DNA from: Mangrovimonas sp. YM274
GTDB taxonomy: Bacteria; Bacteroidota; Bacteroidia; Flavobacteriales; Flavobacteriaceae
Direction: 5' to 3'
Length of the DNA: 64,000 nt
Assembly: GCF_030908385.1 (NCBI RefSeq)
Contig: NZ_CP133091.1
Coordinates: forward strand, 2,909,501 to 2,973,500
Shown here: positions 46,018 through 53,996 of the stretch, piece by piece
How the letters are laid out: each line of letters starts with the position of its first letter
Numbering within the stretch: position 1 is the first letter of the stretch
Position numbers and translations under genes: made by a program
The notes under the pieces: model-generated
Told to the model about the DNA's origin: nothing
The model's database searches: none
What the model saw: the letters and a program-made list of their open reading frames with translations, nothing else

Positions 46018-46611
46018 ATGGCCTATCCACCAAAAACATATCAGGACAGCTCTTTACCTCATTTGCTCGAAGTGATAAAAGCATATCCCTTGGCGACGGT
46101 AATTTCTGTAGAAAACAACCGTCCAATAGTTACTCATATCCCATTGGTCTATAAAGAGGGTAAACTCATTGGCCATTTGGACAAACAAAATCCGCAAGCT
46201 GAGCTTCTAAAAAACAGCCAACCGGTTACAGCTATATTTTCTGGGCCTCAAGCATACATTTCTCCCAGTAATTTTGAGTCGGAACAACTACCAACATGGA
46301 ATTATATTTTTGTGCACGTTCAAGGAAATGCCATTGCAATTTCAGATGTAAATGCCATCAAGGACTCCATGGTAGCCATGACCCATTTTTTAGAAGCTCC
46401 AGACCATAAATACATTTTGGAACAGGACAATCCAAGAATGGAGCAACTTATCAACTACGTAAGTGGCTTTGAAATAGACATTACCCATTGGGAGGGCAAA
46501 TTCAAACTTTCGCAGGACAAACCTCATCAAGAATTTGAACAGGCCAAAGAAGCCCTTATCACTGAAAACCAAAAGAGCATTCAAGAGTTTTTGAGGAGAC
46601 TCTTTAAGTGA
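46018..46611 (+). CDS. PaiB-like FMN-binding negative regulator family protein
   Basis: A 197-residue protein of the PaiB family (split-barrel flavin-binding fold). MAYPPKTYQDSSLPHLLEVI at the start, THIPLVYKEGKLIGHLDKQNPQA, TAIFSGPQAYISPSNF and QLPTWNYIFVHVQGNA match the family in order. Bacillus PaiB represses sporulation and protease genes, but many members are simply flavoproteins, so a regulatory role is not assured. It lies six bases after the DUF1569 gene. Confidence 0.85.
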   Translation: MAYPPKTYQDSSLPHLLEVIKAYPLATVISVENNRPIVTHIPLVYKEGKLIGHLDKQNPQAELLKNSQPVTAIFSGPQAYISPSNFESEQLPTWNYIFVHVQGNAIAISDVNAIKDSMVAMTHFLEAPDHKYILEQDNPRMEQLINYVSGFEIDITHWEGKFKLSQDKPHQEFEQAKEALITENQKSIQEFLRRLFK

Positions 46612-46637
46612 ATGCCCTTTTCAAAAAATGATTTAAA

Positions 46638-47282
46638 TTATTCCAAATGAAAGGAAACCAATCGTCTTTCTATGGCAGGAATGTCTAACGCTACATGTGA
46701 TGGAGTATCCTTTACCAAGCCAATTCCTTCGGCATAGTAATAGTTAACTTTACCCGTATACATAGTTTCATCTTCATCATATTTCAAATAATACTCCATT
46801 TTCAAACATTCAAAATTTCCTGATTCCACATCAACCATAACAGGGTTTTCATCAACTTGAATATAATAGGAACCAAAACCTTCCAATTCCCTAACCAGAA
46901 TTTCATCAAAATTGTTGTTTATAAATTTGATACTGTTATCCTGGTCTATTAGCGAGCCTTTATAAGCCCTTAAATATTCAAAGTACTCTCCGTTGGGATT
47001 ACAGTAAGTTATCTCTGTATCATTTCCCGTTGTCTTTGTTCTAAACTCAAAATAAGAGTCCCCATAAATATTCTTTGTACCAACTATGGATACAGAATCT
47101 ATAATGCCAGTATCTTCATATACGTGAGATGTTGTATTATATTTATAATTCTTATACACCCAAGAATTCCCCACTTTTAAGGCATAAAAGTCTTCAGGCG
47201 AAGGACCTGAATCGTCACTAGAGCTGCAAGACACAAGAAGGAACGTTACCATTATTGAGAATACAGATGCTTTCATTTTCAT
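46638..47282 (-). CDS. lipoprotein, tandem paralogue 1
   Basis: A 214-residue lipoprotein: lipobox LVSC (Cys about 19), then SSSDDSGP, an acidic surface-export-like run. It shares with its neighbour the segments FYALKVGNSWVYKNYKY, VDSVSIVG (here IDSVSIVG), NGEYFE, and YYAEGIGLV, so the two are tandem duplicates. The mature part is beta-rich. The NSWVY and YYAEGIGLV patterns occur in unnamed Bacteroidota lipoproteins. No function can be assigned. It ends convergently with the PaiB-like gene. Confidence 0.75.
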   Translation of the reverse strand: MKMKASVFSIMVTFLLVSCSSSDDSGPSPEDFYALKVGNSWVYKNYKYNTTSHVYEDTGIIDSVSIVGTKNIYGDSYFEFRTKTTGNDTEITYCNPNGEYFEYLRAYKGSLIDQDNSIKFINNNFDEILVRELEGFGSYYIQVDENPVMVDVESGNFECLKMEYYLKYDEDETMYTGKVNYYYAEGIGLVKDTPSHVALDIPAIERRLVSFHLE

Positions 47283-47288
47283 AAGCTA

Positions 47289-47927
47289 TTAATTGTTAAT
47301 TTCATAGGAATCCAATCTTCTATAAACAGATGGCACGGACTGACTGACAAACGACACCGTACTCAAAACCAAACCAATACCTTCGGCATAATAAAAACGA
47401 TCTAGTCCTGGCAATTGTTCTCCAGAAGCAATGATTAGGTACATTTCAGAATTGATACATGTGAAAGTTCCCGCCTCAACCGTCAGTTCAGTAGTCCCCT
47501 CCACCAAGCGTTCATAAACCGATCCCCAATCCTCTTCCCAAATCAATCGTTCTGAATAATCATTATTTGTAAATTTCACAAAGCCATCATCCCGTAAAAG
47601 AGTCCCTTCATAATCTCTCAACAACTCAAAATATTCTCCATTGGCATTGTAAAGAGTGCTACCAGAGTCATTGCCTGTAGTCCAGGTTCGAACTTTATAA
47701 TATGTATTACCATAAACTTGCTCCTTACCCACAATACTTACGGAATCCACGACACTGGTCTCCAAATACTCGTCTAGAGAAGGACTATATTTATAGTGTT
47801 TATAAACCCATGAGTTTCCAACTTTCAAAGCATAAAAATTGGAGGATTGATTGGAGGATTCATCGTCGCTCGAGTCACAGGCAATAAATAACGCCCAAAA
47901 GCATAAACAGAAAAGAATACGTTTCAT
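47289..47927 (-). CDS. lipoprotein, tandem paralogue 2
   Basis: A 212-residue lipoprotein, lipobox FIAC at about residue 17, then DSSDDESSNQ. It aligns along its length with the next gene: FYALKVGNSWVYKHYKY, SVVDSVSIVG, TTGNDS, NGEYFELLRDYEGTL, YYAEGIGLVLS. The pair is separated by six bases and is transcribed in one direction. The duplication is old enough for clear divergence between the copies. Function unknown. The 228-base gap to mscS shows only AT-rich sequence with a 7-base CAATAAT/ATTATTG dyad at 48010-48032. Confidence 0.75.
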   Translation of the reverse strand: MKRILFCLCFWALFIACDSSDDESSNQSSNFYALKVGNSWVYKHYKYSPSLDEYLETSVVDSVSIVGKEQVYGNTYYKVRTWTTGNDSGSTLYNANGEYFELLRDYEGTLLRDDGFVKFTNNDYSERLIWEEDWGSVYERLVEGTTELTVEAGTFTCINSEMYLIIASGEQLPGLDRFYYAEGIGLVLSTVSFVSQSVPSVYRRLDSYEINN

Positions 47928-48155
47928 AATTGATTGGTTAAAATTGATTAATTAAAAAACGTAGTTGTACTCTATGCTTGTGATTTTATGATTTACAATT
48001 CATTTAACGCAATAATTCCTACAATATTATTGAATTTTAAAATTTCTTATTCAATACTACAAGACTACAAACTACACCATTCATTTTCAATAAACTAAAT
48101 ATTTTTTAAGGGAATAAAATAGTATATTAGCTATGTAAGTCCATGGCCAATATTT

Positions 48156-50789
48156 ATGTTTAAAATTTCCTCGCACACATATAAAACTATTGTATTTCTT
48201 GCGCTTCTTATATTTCCTATCCTTACCTACGGACAGATTTTGGATACGGAAATTCCCAATGTAATATCAGACTCTATAAAGAAAAATAAAATAAAGGTCA
48301 TTCCCCTCACACATATTATAGAAGGAATAGAAATTACCAACAAGGAACTGAAGAGCATCCAAAAAAAAATCAACAAAGACACGAAGATTACTGAAATAGA
48401 CTCTTTATTTCCTTTCTATGAAGAATTTTTGAAAATCCAAAAAGAGGAAGTTGACAAATTTCTAAAAGCCGACCCTAACCGTGAAAAAATTGACAACCTT
48501 ATCATTAAATGGGATGGTTACAGTGAATATCTTGAAATCTGGCAAACTGAAATCAACGATTTTCAAGAACGTAACTCTAGACTTTATGAAACTATTGAAC
48601 CTTCAGAAACCATTTGGAATTTAACCTATGACAATGCCCTAGAGGAAAATGCCCCGCCCGAAATTTTGAACAATATTGTAGCCATTAGGGACAGCGTTGT
48701 AAAACTCAAGGATATCATACTTAAAAACAACAATGACTTTTTGAGTATGGAGGCAAGGATTAATGTGGAATTAAATGAAATTGATGAAGTCATTGAAGAA
48801 CTAACCTCTTTGAAAGATTCAGATGTATACAATTTGTTCAATCAACGCCTCACACCTGTTTGGACCACTTCCTTCAGTAATATTTGGGAACACTCCGGGA
48901 CCAACAATATTGATACTGTCAAAATGAGCACCTTGGGAAATTTCGATTTTGTAAAGACCCTTAAAAGATCTCTTCCCCTCTTTTTGATTTTTGTAGCCTT
49001 AATTACACTCCTTGTACTCTACTTAAAAAAGGCTTTTGAAACCTATCCTTTTACTGAAGAGAATGCCGATTTACAACATGCAAAAAGCACTCTTACTGAA
49101 CATTATTTGGCAACCATTTTCTTCCTTGTATTTCTGTTGGCTAGGTTCTATTTTGTGCCCGCTCCAAAATTATTTCTGGACATCTTGACCCTTTTTTCTC
49201 TGTTTTCGGCCATTGCATTGGTGAAACCTTTAATGTACAAGCGCTTTAAGAAACTTATTTATTTTGCCATATTTTTTTATGTTTTTGACTCTATCAAAAC
49301 CTACGTTTGGTTCAATGCAGAACAATATAGACTGTATACATTCATAGAGGCAATTTTAGTTATAGTGGTCGTATTTTCCTTTACCCATCCGTATAGAGAA
49401 ACGCTCAAAATGAAGATGGAAATTTTTGGAAAATTCCTATTGCGATTCACTCCATTGATTTATGTTCTGTGTGGTGCCTCCATACTTGCCAATATATTGG
49501 GATATATCAATCTAACAGACTTATCTCTAAAAATTAGTACCCGCAGTGGTGTATTCATCATTTTGTTTTATGCCCTATTGATTATTTCCAATTCCTTATT
49601 CCTCAGCATAATTCACAGGCATTTTAGTGTACAGTCATCCTTTGATCCTGATCACAAGCTACAAACAGAAAAGAAAGTCCTTAAATTCAATAGGGTAACT
49701 GTCATTATCATCTGGTCATTGGTCTTTTTAAAAATGATAGACCAATTAGCTCCTATCCTAACCTTTTTTACAGACACGTCCAGTGAACCATATAAGTTTG
49801 GAAATTTAACATTCACTCTCAACGAAGTCGTTTCGTTTTTACTAGTCCTATTTATCTCCTTTGCCTTAACCCGGATTGTCTCCTTCCTCATCAATGACGG
49901 ACAAGGAATTTTAAGAGTCTTCAAATTCCCTAAAGGTATCCCCGCCGCTATCTCCCTTGTGATACGATATTTAATTATCGCTTTCGGAATAATCTTGGCG
50001 TTATCTTCCCTAGGAATCGACCTCAGTAAATTTAACCTTATGGCTGGAGCCCTTGGTTTAGGAATTGGATTTGGCTTACAGACGGTAATCTCCAACTTTG
50101 TTTCTGGACTGATTCTAGTTTTTGAGCGACCAATATTACAAGGAGATACAGTAGAAGTTGATAATCTGCTAGGAACAGTTAACAGAATTGGCGTTAGATC
50201 TTCCTCCATTACCACCTTTGAAGGTGCCGAAGTGATTGTACCCAACAACAACCTAATATCAAACGACCTCATCAACTGGACACTTTCCAATAACACGAAA
50301 CGTGTAGAAATATTGGTAGGTACTTCTTACAGTTCTGATCCCAACCTCGTCCTTAAAATATTATATGAAGCGGCCAGCAACTATGAAGACACCCTTAAAA
50401 ATCCACCTCCACAGGCCTTATTTGTAGACTTTGGGGATAATTCACTGAATTTTACACTTCGGTTTTGGGTACACTATGAATTATGGCTTCAGGCCAAAAG
50501 TGATGTCTCTATTGAAGTTTATAACCAATTTAAGGATGCAGGTATTGAAATTCCTTTCCCACAAAGAGACCTTCATATTAAAAATATTCCAGAAATTGTT
50601 TCCAATTACAAAACGCCACCACCCCATGATCCACCTGAAAGTGAAACCAATATGGACGACACTGAGATTCCGAAAGTGGTGATTCCAATTGAGCACAGAG
50701 ATCCAGGACACGATTTAGAAGTAGAGGAAAAGGAAAGTGAAGCAAACGAAAATCAAGAACCAAACAATGACAACCAAGAAACCCAATAA
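48156..50789 (+). CDS. large MscS-family mechanosensitive channel
   Basis: An 877-residue protein with a signal peptide (about 1-25). An alpha-helical periplasmic domain of about 240 residues resembles that of MscK-type channels. Membrane helices follow from about residue 265 to 625 (several pairs). The conserved MscS pore helix and beta domain come last: GALGLGIGFGLQTVISNFVSG (about 630-650), FERPILQGDTVEV. The C-terminal ~60 residues are highly acidic (HDPPESETNMDD to DNQETQ). It releases ions during osmotic shock. The total length is near that of MscK-type proteins. The DUF2007 gene starts three bases after its stop. Confidence 0.9.
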   Translation: MFKISSHTYKTIVFLALLIFPILTYGQILDTEIPNVISDSIKKNKIKVIPLTHIIEGIEITNKELKSIQKKINKDTKITEIDSLFPFYEEFLKIQKEEVDKFLKADPNREKIDNLIIKWDGYSEYLEIWQTEINDFQERNSRLYETIEPSETIWNLTYDNALEENAPPEILNNIVAIRDSVVKLKDIILKNNNDFLSMEARINVELNEIDEVIEELTSLKDSDVYNLFNQRLTPVWTTSFSNIWEHSGTNNIDTVKMSTLGNFDFVKTLKRSLPLFLIFVALITLLVLYLKKAFETYPFTEENADLQHAKSTLTEHYLATIFFLVFLLARFYFVPAPKLFLDILTLFSLFSAIALVKPLMYKRFKKLIYFAIFFYVFDSIKTYVWFNAEQYRLYTFIEAILVIVVVFSFTHPYRETLKMKMEIFGKFLLRFTPLIYVLCGASILANILGYINLTDLSLKISTRSGVFIILFYALLIISNSLFLSIIHRHFSVQSSFDPDHKLQTEKKVLKFNRVTVIIIWSLVFLKMIDQLAPILTFFTDTSSEPYKFGNLTFTLNEVVSFLLVLFISFALTRIVSFLINDGQGILRVFKFPKGIPAAISLVIRYLIIAFGIILALSSLGIDLSKFNLMAGALGLGIGFGLQTVISNFVSGLILVFERPILQGDTVEVDNLLGTVNRIGVRSSSITTFEGAEVIVPNNNLISNDLINWTLSNNTKRVEILVGTSYSSDPNLVLKILYEAASNYEDTLKNPPPQALFVDFGDNSLNFTLRFWVHYELWLQAKSDVSIEVYNQFKDAGIEIPFPQRDLHIKNIPEIVSNYKTPPPHDPPESETNMDDTEIPKVVIPIEHRDPGHDLEVEEKESEANENQEPNNDNQETQ

Positions 50790-50792
50790 ATC

Positions 50793-51002
50793 ATGAAACA
50801 AGTTACAATATATTCAGCAAAATCAGATGTTAAAGCCATGGCAATAAAGAATTTGTTAGCCGACAACACTATTTCCTTTACAGAAATTGATAAGAGAGAC
50901 ACCTCTTATGCCAATCTTTTTGGGAATATTGAAATTTCAGTTGATGAAACCGATGCTGAAAAAGCCCAATCTCTTATTGAAGAGCTTCAGTTTGAGGAAT
51001 AA
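50793..51002 (+). CDS. DUF2007-like small protein
   Basis: A 69-residue protein: MKQVTIYSAKSDVKAMAIKN, an LLADNTISFTEI turn, and a last helix with EKAQSLIEELQFEE. This is the layout of the DUF2007 (putative signal-transducing) family, a small ferredoxin-like fold of unknown role. It is coupled to mscS by a 3-base gap. The likeliest idea is an accessory or regulator of the channel, but that is inference. Confidence 0.8.
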   Translation: MKQVTIYSAKSDVKAMAIKNLLADNTISFTEIDKRDTSYANLFGNIEISVDETDAEKAQSLIEELQFEE

Positions 51003-51009
51003 ACTATAA

Positions 51010-51057
51010 AAAAGAAGTCTATTGGATCTTTGTTATTTCCCCAATAGACTTTTTTTC
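51010..51057. terminator. bidirectional terminator
   Basis: AAGTCTATTGG (51016-51026) pairs with CCAATAGACTT (51042-51052), flanked by A run and T run on either side. It serves both the mscS run (plus) and the DUF6340-like gene (minus), which converge here. Confidence 0.85.
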
Positions 51058-51075
51058 GCTGAAAGAAAATTTAAT

Positions 51076-52080
51076 TTACAACTCCAAGTTCTTTCTTCTC
51101 AACAATATTTTAGCGTAATCTCTACTCAAATCATCTCCATAATCGCGGTAGGCACGTTGGGCCCACTCCAAAGCCAATTCGGTATCTCCCAACACTTCGT
51201 AAGCCACCGCAATATTTAAAGCAGCTCTTCCCGCCGACTTACTGCCAAAATCATTAACGATGTTTTTCCAAATTTCTATGGCGTCATTCCATTTGGCAAC
51301 TTCGGCAGAGCGCCACCCCATTTCAAATTGTCGTTTATCAGCACCTTTTCCCTTTTTGTACATGTCTCGTTTCACTCTGTAGTAACTTGGCAAAAACCTA
51401 GACACATAATCCTGTCCAGCTGCATAAGCAGTCTCATGAAGTGCATTCAACGGCGGTAGACCATTTATTAAATTGAAATCCATGAAATACGTCTGTTGAA
51501 AATGGTCTGAAATAGTTTGGGTTGCGGGATCATAAAGTCTCCAATAACTTCTCACATCAATTCGTGCTTGGGTTGGGAATCTTGCACTAGGTTTGCCCGT
51601 GGTAATCACAGCGTTTACTTGATCTGCTACCGCCGATCTCAGAAGATCGGAATTAGAGTCGAAAGTTTCCAAAACCAACAGCATATCGGCATTGGCAGTA
51701 TTACAGATTTGCGCCACCTGCTCCCAACTTAATCTATCAGGCGTTTGACGCGTTCCTGTACCATACATTCTTAGTGTGTCCGGGATAATAATCTTTAAAT
51801 GACTTTTATTCTGCAAACCATCAAACACACCTTTAATAGCTTCATCAGAAGCCAATTTATCAGAGCCTGCTATTTCTCCAGTAGTGATGGCTTCAATTGC
51901 TTCAGAATTTTTATCTTCTACCCTTGTGAGCGATCTGTTCACTACTACAATATCATTGACTTCTCCAGGCAATGATACTATTGGAGCTTGCGGATAATTT
52001 AAGCGAACATATCCATATTTACTGCATGACGTAAGGCCCAGCAACACGATTGCCAAGCCTAAAAAGTAGATTTTTTTCAT
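51076..52080 (-). CDS. DUF6340-like lipoprotein with TPR end
   Basis: A lipoprotein of 334 residues from the ATG at 52080 (MKKIYFLGLAIVLLGLTSC). A nine-residue longer reading from 52107 lacks a signal-peptide-like start and is not preferred. Mature sequence begins SKYGYVRLNYPQAP. The middle has ADMLLVLETFDS and SYWRLYDPATQ. The C-terminal part has TPR-like helices (WRSAEVAKWNDAIEIWKNIV, LNIAVAYEVLGDTELALEWAQ). The overall layout fits the DUF6340 family from memory; the function is unknown. It may be read from the same transcript as the TPR protein and barrel upstream, after a 149-base spacer. Confidence 0.6.
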   Translation of the reverse strand: MKKIYFLGLAIVLLGLTSCSKYGYVRLNYPQAPIVSLPGEVNDIVVVNRSLTRVEDKNSEAIEAITTGEIAGSDKLASDEAIKGVFDGLQNKSHLKIIIPDTLRMYGTGTRQTPDRLSWEQVAQICNTANADMLLVLETFDSNSDLLRSAVADQVNAVITTGKPSARFPTQARIDVRSYWRLYDPATQTISDHFQQTYFMDFNLINGLPPLNALHETAYAAGQDYVSRFLPSYYRVKRDMYKKGKGADKRQFEMGWRSAEVAKWNDAIEIWKNIVNDFGSKSAGRAALNIAVAYEVLGDTELALEWAQRAYRDYGDDLSRDYAKILLRRKNLEL

Positions 52081-52229
52081 AATAATCGATTTAGTGCTGC
52101 TATGCAATTAACAATAAATATGCCATTTTTCGAAGAAAAACTGTGCCTACCAAATACAGTTAAAGCTCCAATCCAAGGTTTTACGCTTGGTTTGAAGCTT
52201 CAAAAAATATTATTCAACAAAAAGTTTAT

Positions 52230-53966
52230 CTAAAAATCGAACTGGTAAGTTGCTCCTCCCAAAATCTGTAAACCTTGAACAGGGTAATTCATCCAACGTT
52301 CGTAATCCTGATTGAACAAGTTATTCCCTTTAAGGAAAATAGACAGTTTTTCGTTCACTCTATAGCCTGCATGTAAGTTGACATCAAAATAACCATCAAG
52401 CGTTCTGGTTTCTTCAATAGGCAACACCAAAGTACCTTCTTCATAAAACACATCCTTACGCTCCCCTACATAGAACAAACTAGCACCAGCAAACCATTGT
52501 TCGGTAATTTGATAATCCGCAAACAAAGAGGCCTTAAGTTCTGGAAGGTTCCATGCCTCGTCTTGATTATTCGTATTATACATAAAATATGCGGCCTTTG
52601 CTCCAAGGTTGAAATTTCTATTGATGTCTACGCTAAGCTCTCCTTCAAAAGAAAAGGTCTTGACATCGTCATAGACAACTCCAAAAGAGTTTCCGTATTG
52701 GTAATCTTCAGTGGCTTCTCCCAATACACTATTCGCCTTGAAAAGCGCTTTATTTCTATCGGCTGTATAATTTCCACTAACACTATACCCAATGGTATTG
52801 GTCAGTTTACCTTTCAAACCTAAAGTAGCATTGTACTGTTGGTCTGTTGGCACCACCAATAAGGTTGGTGACACAAATGGATTTTCCATTGCAAAATCCT
52901 CGTACGTGTTTTGAATCAAGCGACCTTCAATGCCTCCAAATGCAATCATCAACTCATCTACCAAACGGTAAGATCCCGTAATATTTGGATATATGTACAG
53001 TTTATTGTCACCATCTTTTGTATTGTTTAAATACACCAATCCAATTCCTAAATTAAGGGTTAAATCATCCTGCACCAACTGATAGCTAGGCGCTAATCCA
53101 ACATTGAAATTACCGTATTCCAATTTATCCTCGGAATAATAGTTTCTTTCAAAAGAACCTCCCAAATAATCCACGGTTACTTCTGTTTTAATGGTTTCGT
53201 CCATTACAGGAATACCAAAAGTTCCTTTTACCAGCAAACGGTTTTCACTTGAACCTTGATCATCCCCAAAATGCCTAAAACGCAAACTAGCCTCCTCTGC
53301 TATGGCATCATCAAAAATAATCTTACCTCCTACATTGGCATTATAAAACGCATGCTTCACATTTAAATCGTTGGCGGTAGTTCCATCAAAATACGGTTGC
53401 GGCAATCCATACCAATTATAGGTAAGGAATTTTCCTCCTCCATCGACACGCCAAGTATAATCGCGCTGTCTTTGGGTAAAATTGGCGTGAAGGTTGGTAT
53501 TTGAAAATTTATCATCCAATAGCAACCCATCGATGCCTCCTTGAGACGAATGGTGACTAAAATACCCACCAACCGTTTCAGTATTGCTCAATTTATGGTT
53601 TAGATACACTTCCCCTAAAATGGTCGTAAAGGTCCCCAACCCCAAAGAGGCATAATTATCATACAACTTTACAGATTTGGTCTTAGCAACTGCCTCTGCT
53701 TTCCCTTTGGCAGGCGTAAACGTGGACGCCACAGGAATAGAGAAAATATTGTATTTCACCTCCTTTTTGGTAGCGGTGGTTTTATCATCCAAAGTAGGTT
53801 CTTCCTTTATTTTAAAGGCATCGGAAATGGTAGGTGTATACGGTTTTACTACAGTTACCACTTGGGTGTCGATGGTGTCATTGGTTTGTTTACGCTCCTG
53901 CGCATAGGTTTGACATACAGTTCCCGTAAAGGCCGTAAGTACTATATATTTAAATTGCTTGAACAT
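52230..53966 (-). CDS. TonB-receptor-like barrel protein without an evident plug
   Basis: A 578-residue outer-membrane protein. Signal peptide ends near residue 22 (CQTYAQE). The N-terminal region has TQVVTVVKPYTPTISDAFKI, which looks like a TonB-box or conserved anchoring motif, then a short linker. A barrel-like body of alternating strands follows directly, ending FKGNNLFNQDYERW and GATYQFDF. A true plug domain of about 110 residues is not recognisable. It lies 30 bases after the TPR protein gene on the same strand, so the two probably form a complex. Confidence 0.75.
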   Translation of the reverse strand: MFKQFKYIVLTAFTGTVCQTYAQERKQTNDTIDTQVVTVVKPYTPTISDAFKIKEEPTLDDKTTATKKEVKYNIFSIPVASTFTPAKGKAEAVAKTKSVKLYDNYASLGLGTFTTILGEVYLNHKLSNTETVGGYFSHHSSQGGIDGLLLDDKFSNTNLHANFTQRQRDYTWRVDGGGKFLTYNWYGLPQPYFDGTTANDLNVKHAFYNANVGGKIIFDDAIAEEASLRFRHFGDDQGSSENRLLVKGTFGIPVMDETIKTEVTVDYLGGSFERNYYSEDKLEYGNFNVGLAPSYQLVQDDLTLNLGIGLVYLNNTKDGDNKLYIYPNITGSYRLVDELMIAFGGIEGRLIQNTYEDFAMENPFVSPTLLVVPTDQQYNATLGLKGKLTNTIGYSVSGNYTADRNKALFKANSVLGEATEDYQYGNSFGVVYDDVKTFSFEGELSVDINRNFNLGAKAAYFMYNTNNQDEAWNLPELKASLFADYQITEQWFAGASLFYVGERKDVFYEEGTLVLPIEETRTLDGYFDVNLHAGYRVNEKLSIFLKGNNLFNQDYERWMNYPVQGLQILGGATYQFDF

Positions 53967-53996
53967 GAATATCTATTATTTGTTTTGAGGGAAAAA

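Noticed and set aside
52173-52204. CCAAG/CTTGG and TTTGAAGCTTCAAA dyads after the barrel gene
   Set aside because: Too weak and not followed by a U tract on the transcript; could be a poor terminator but not listed.
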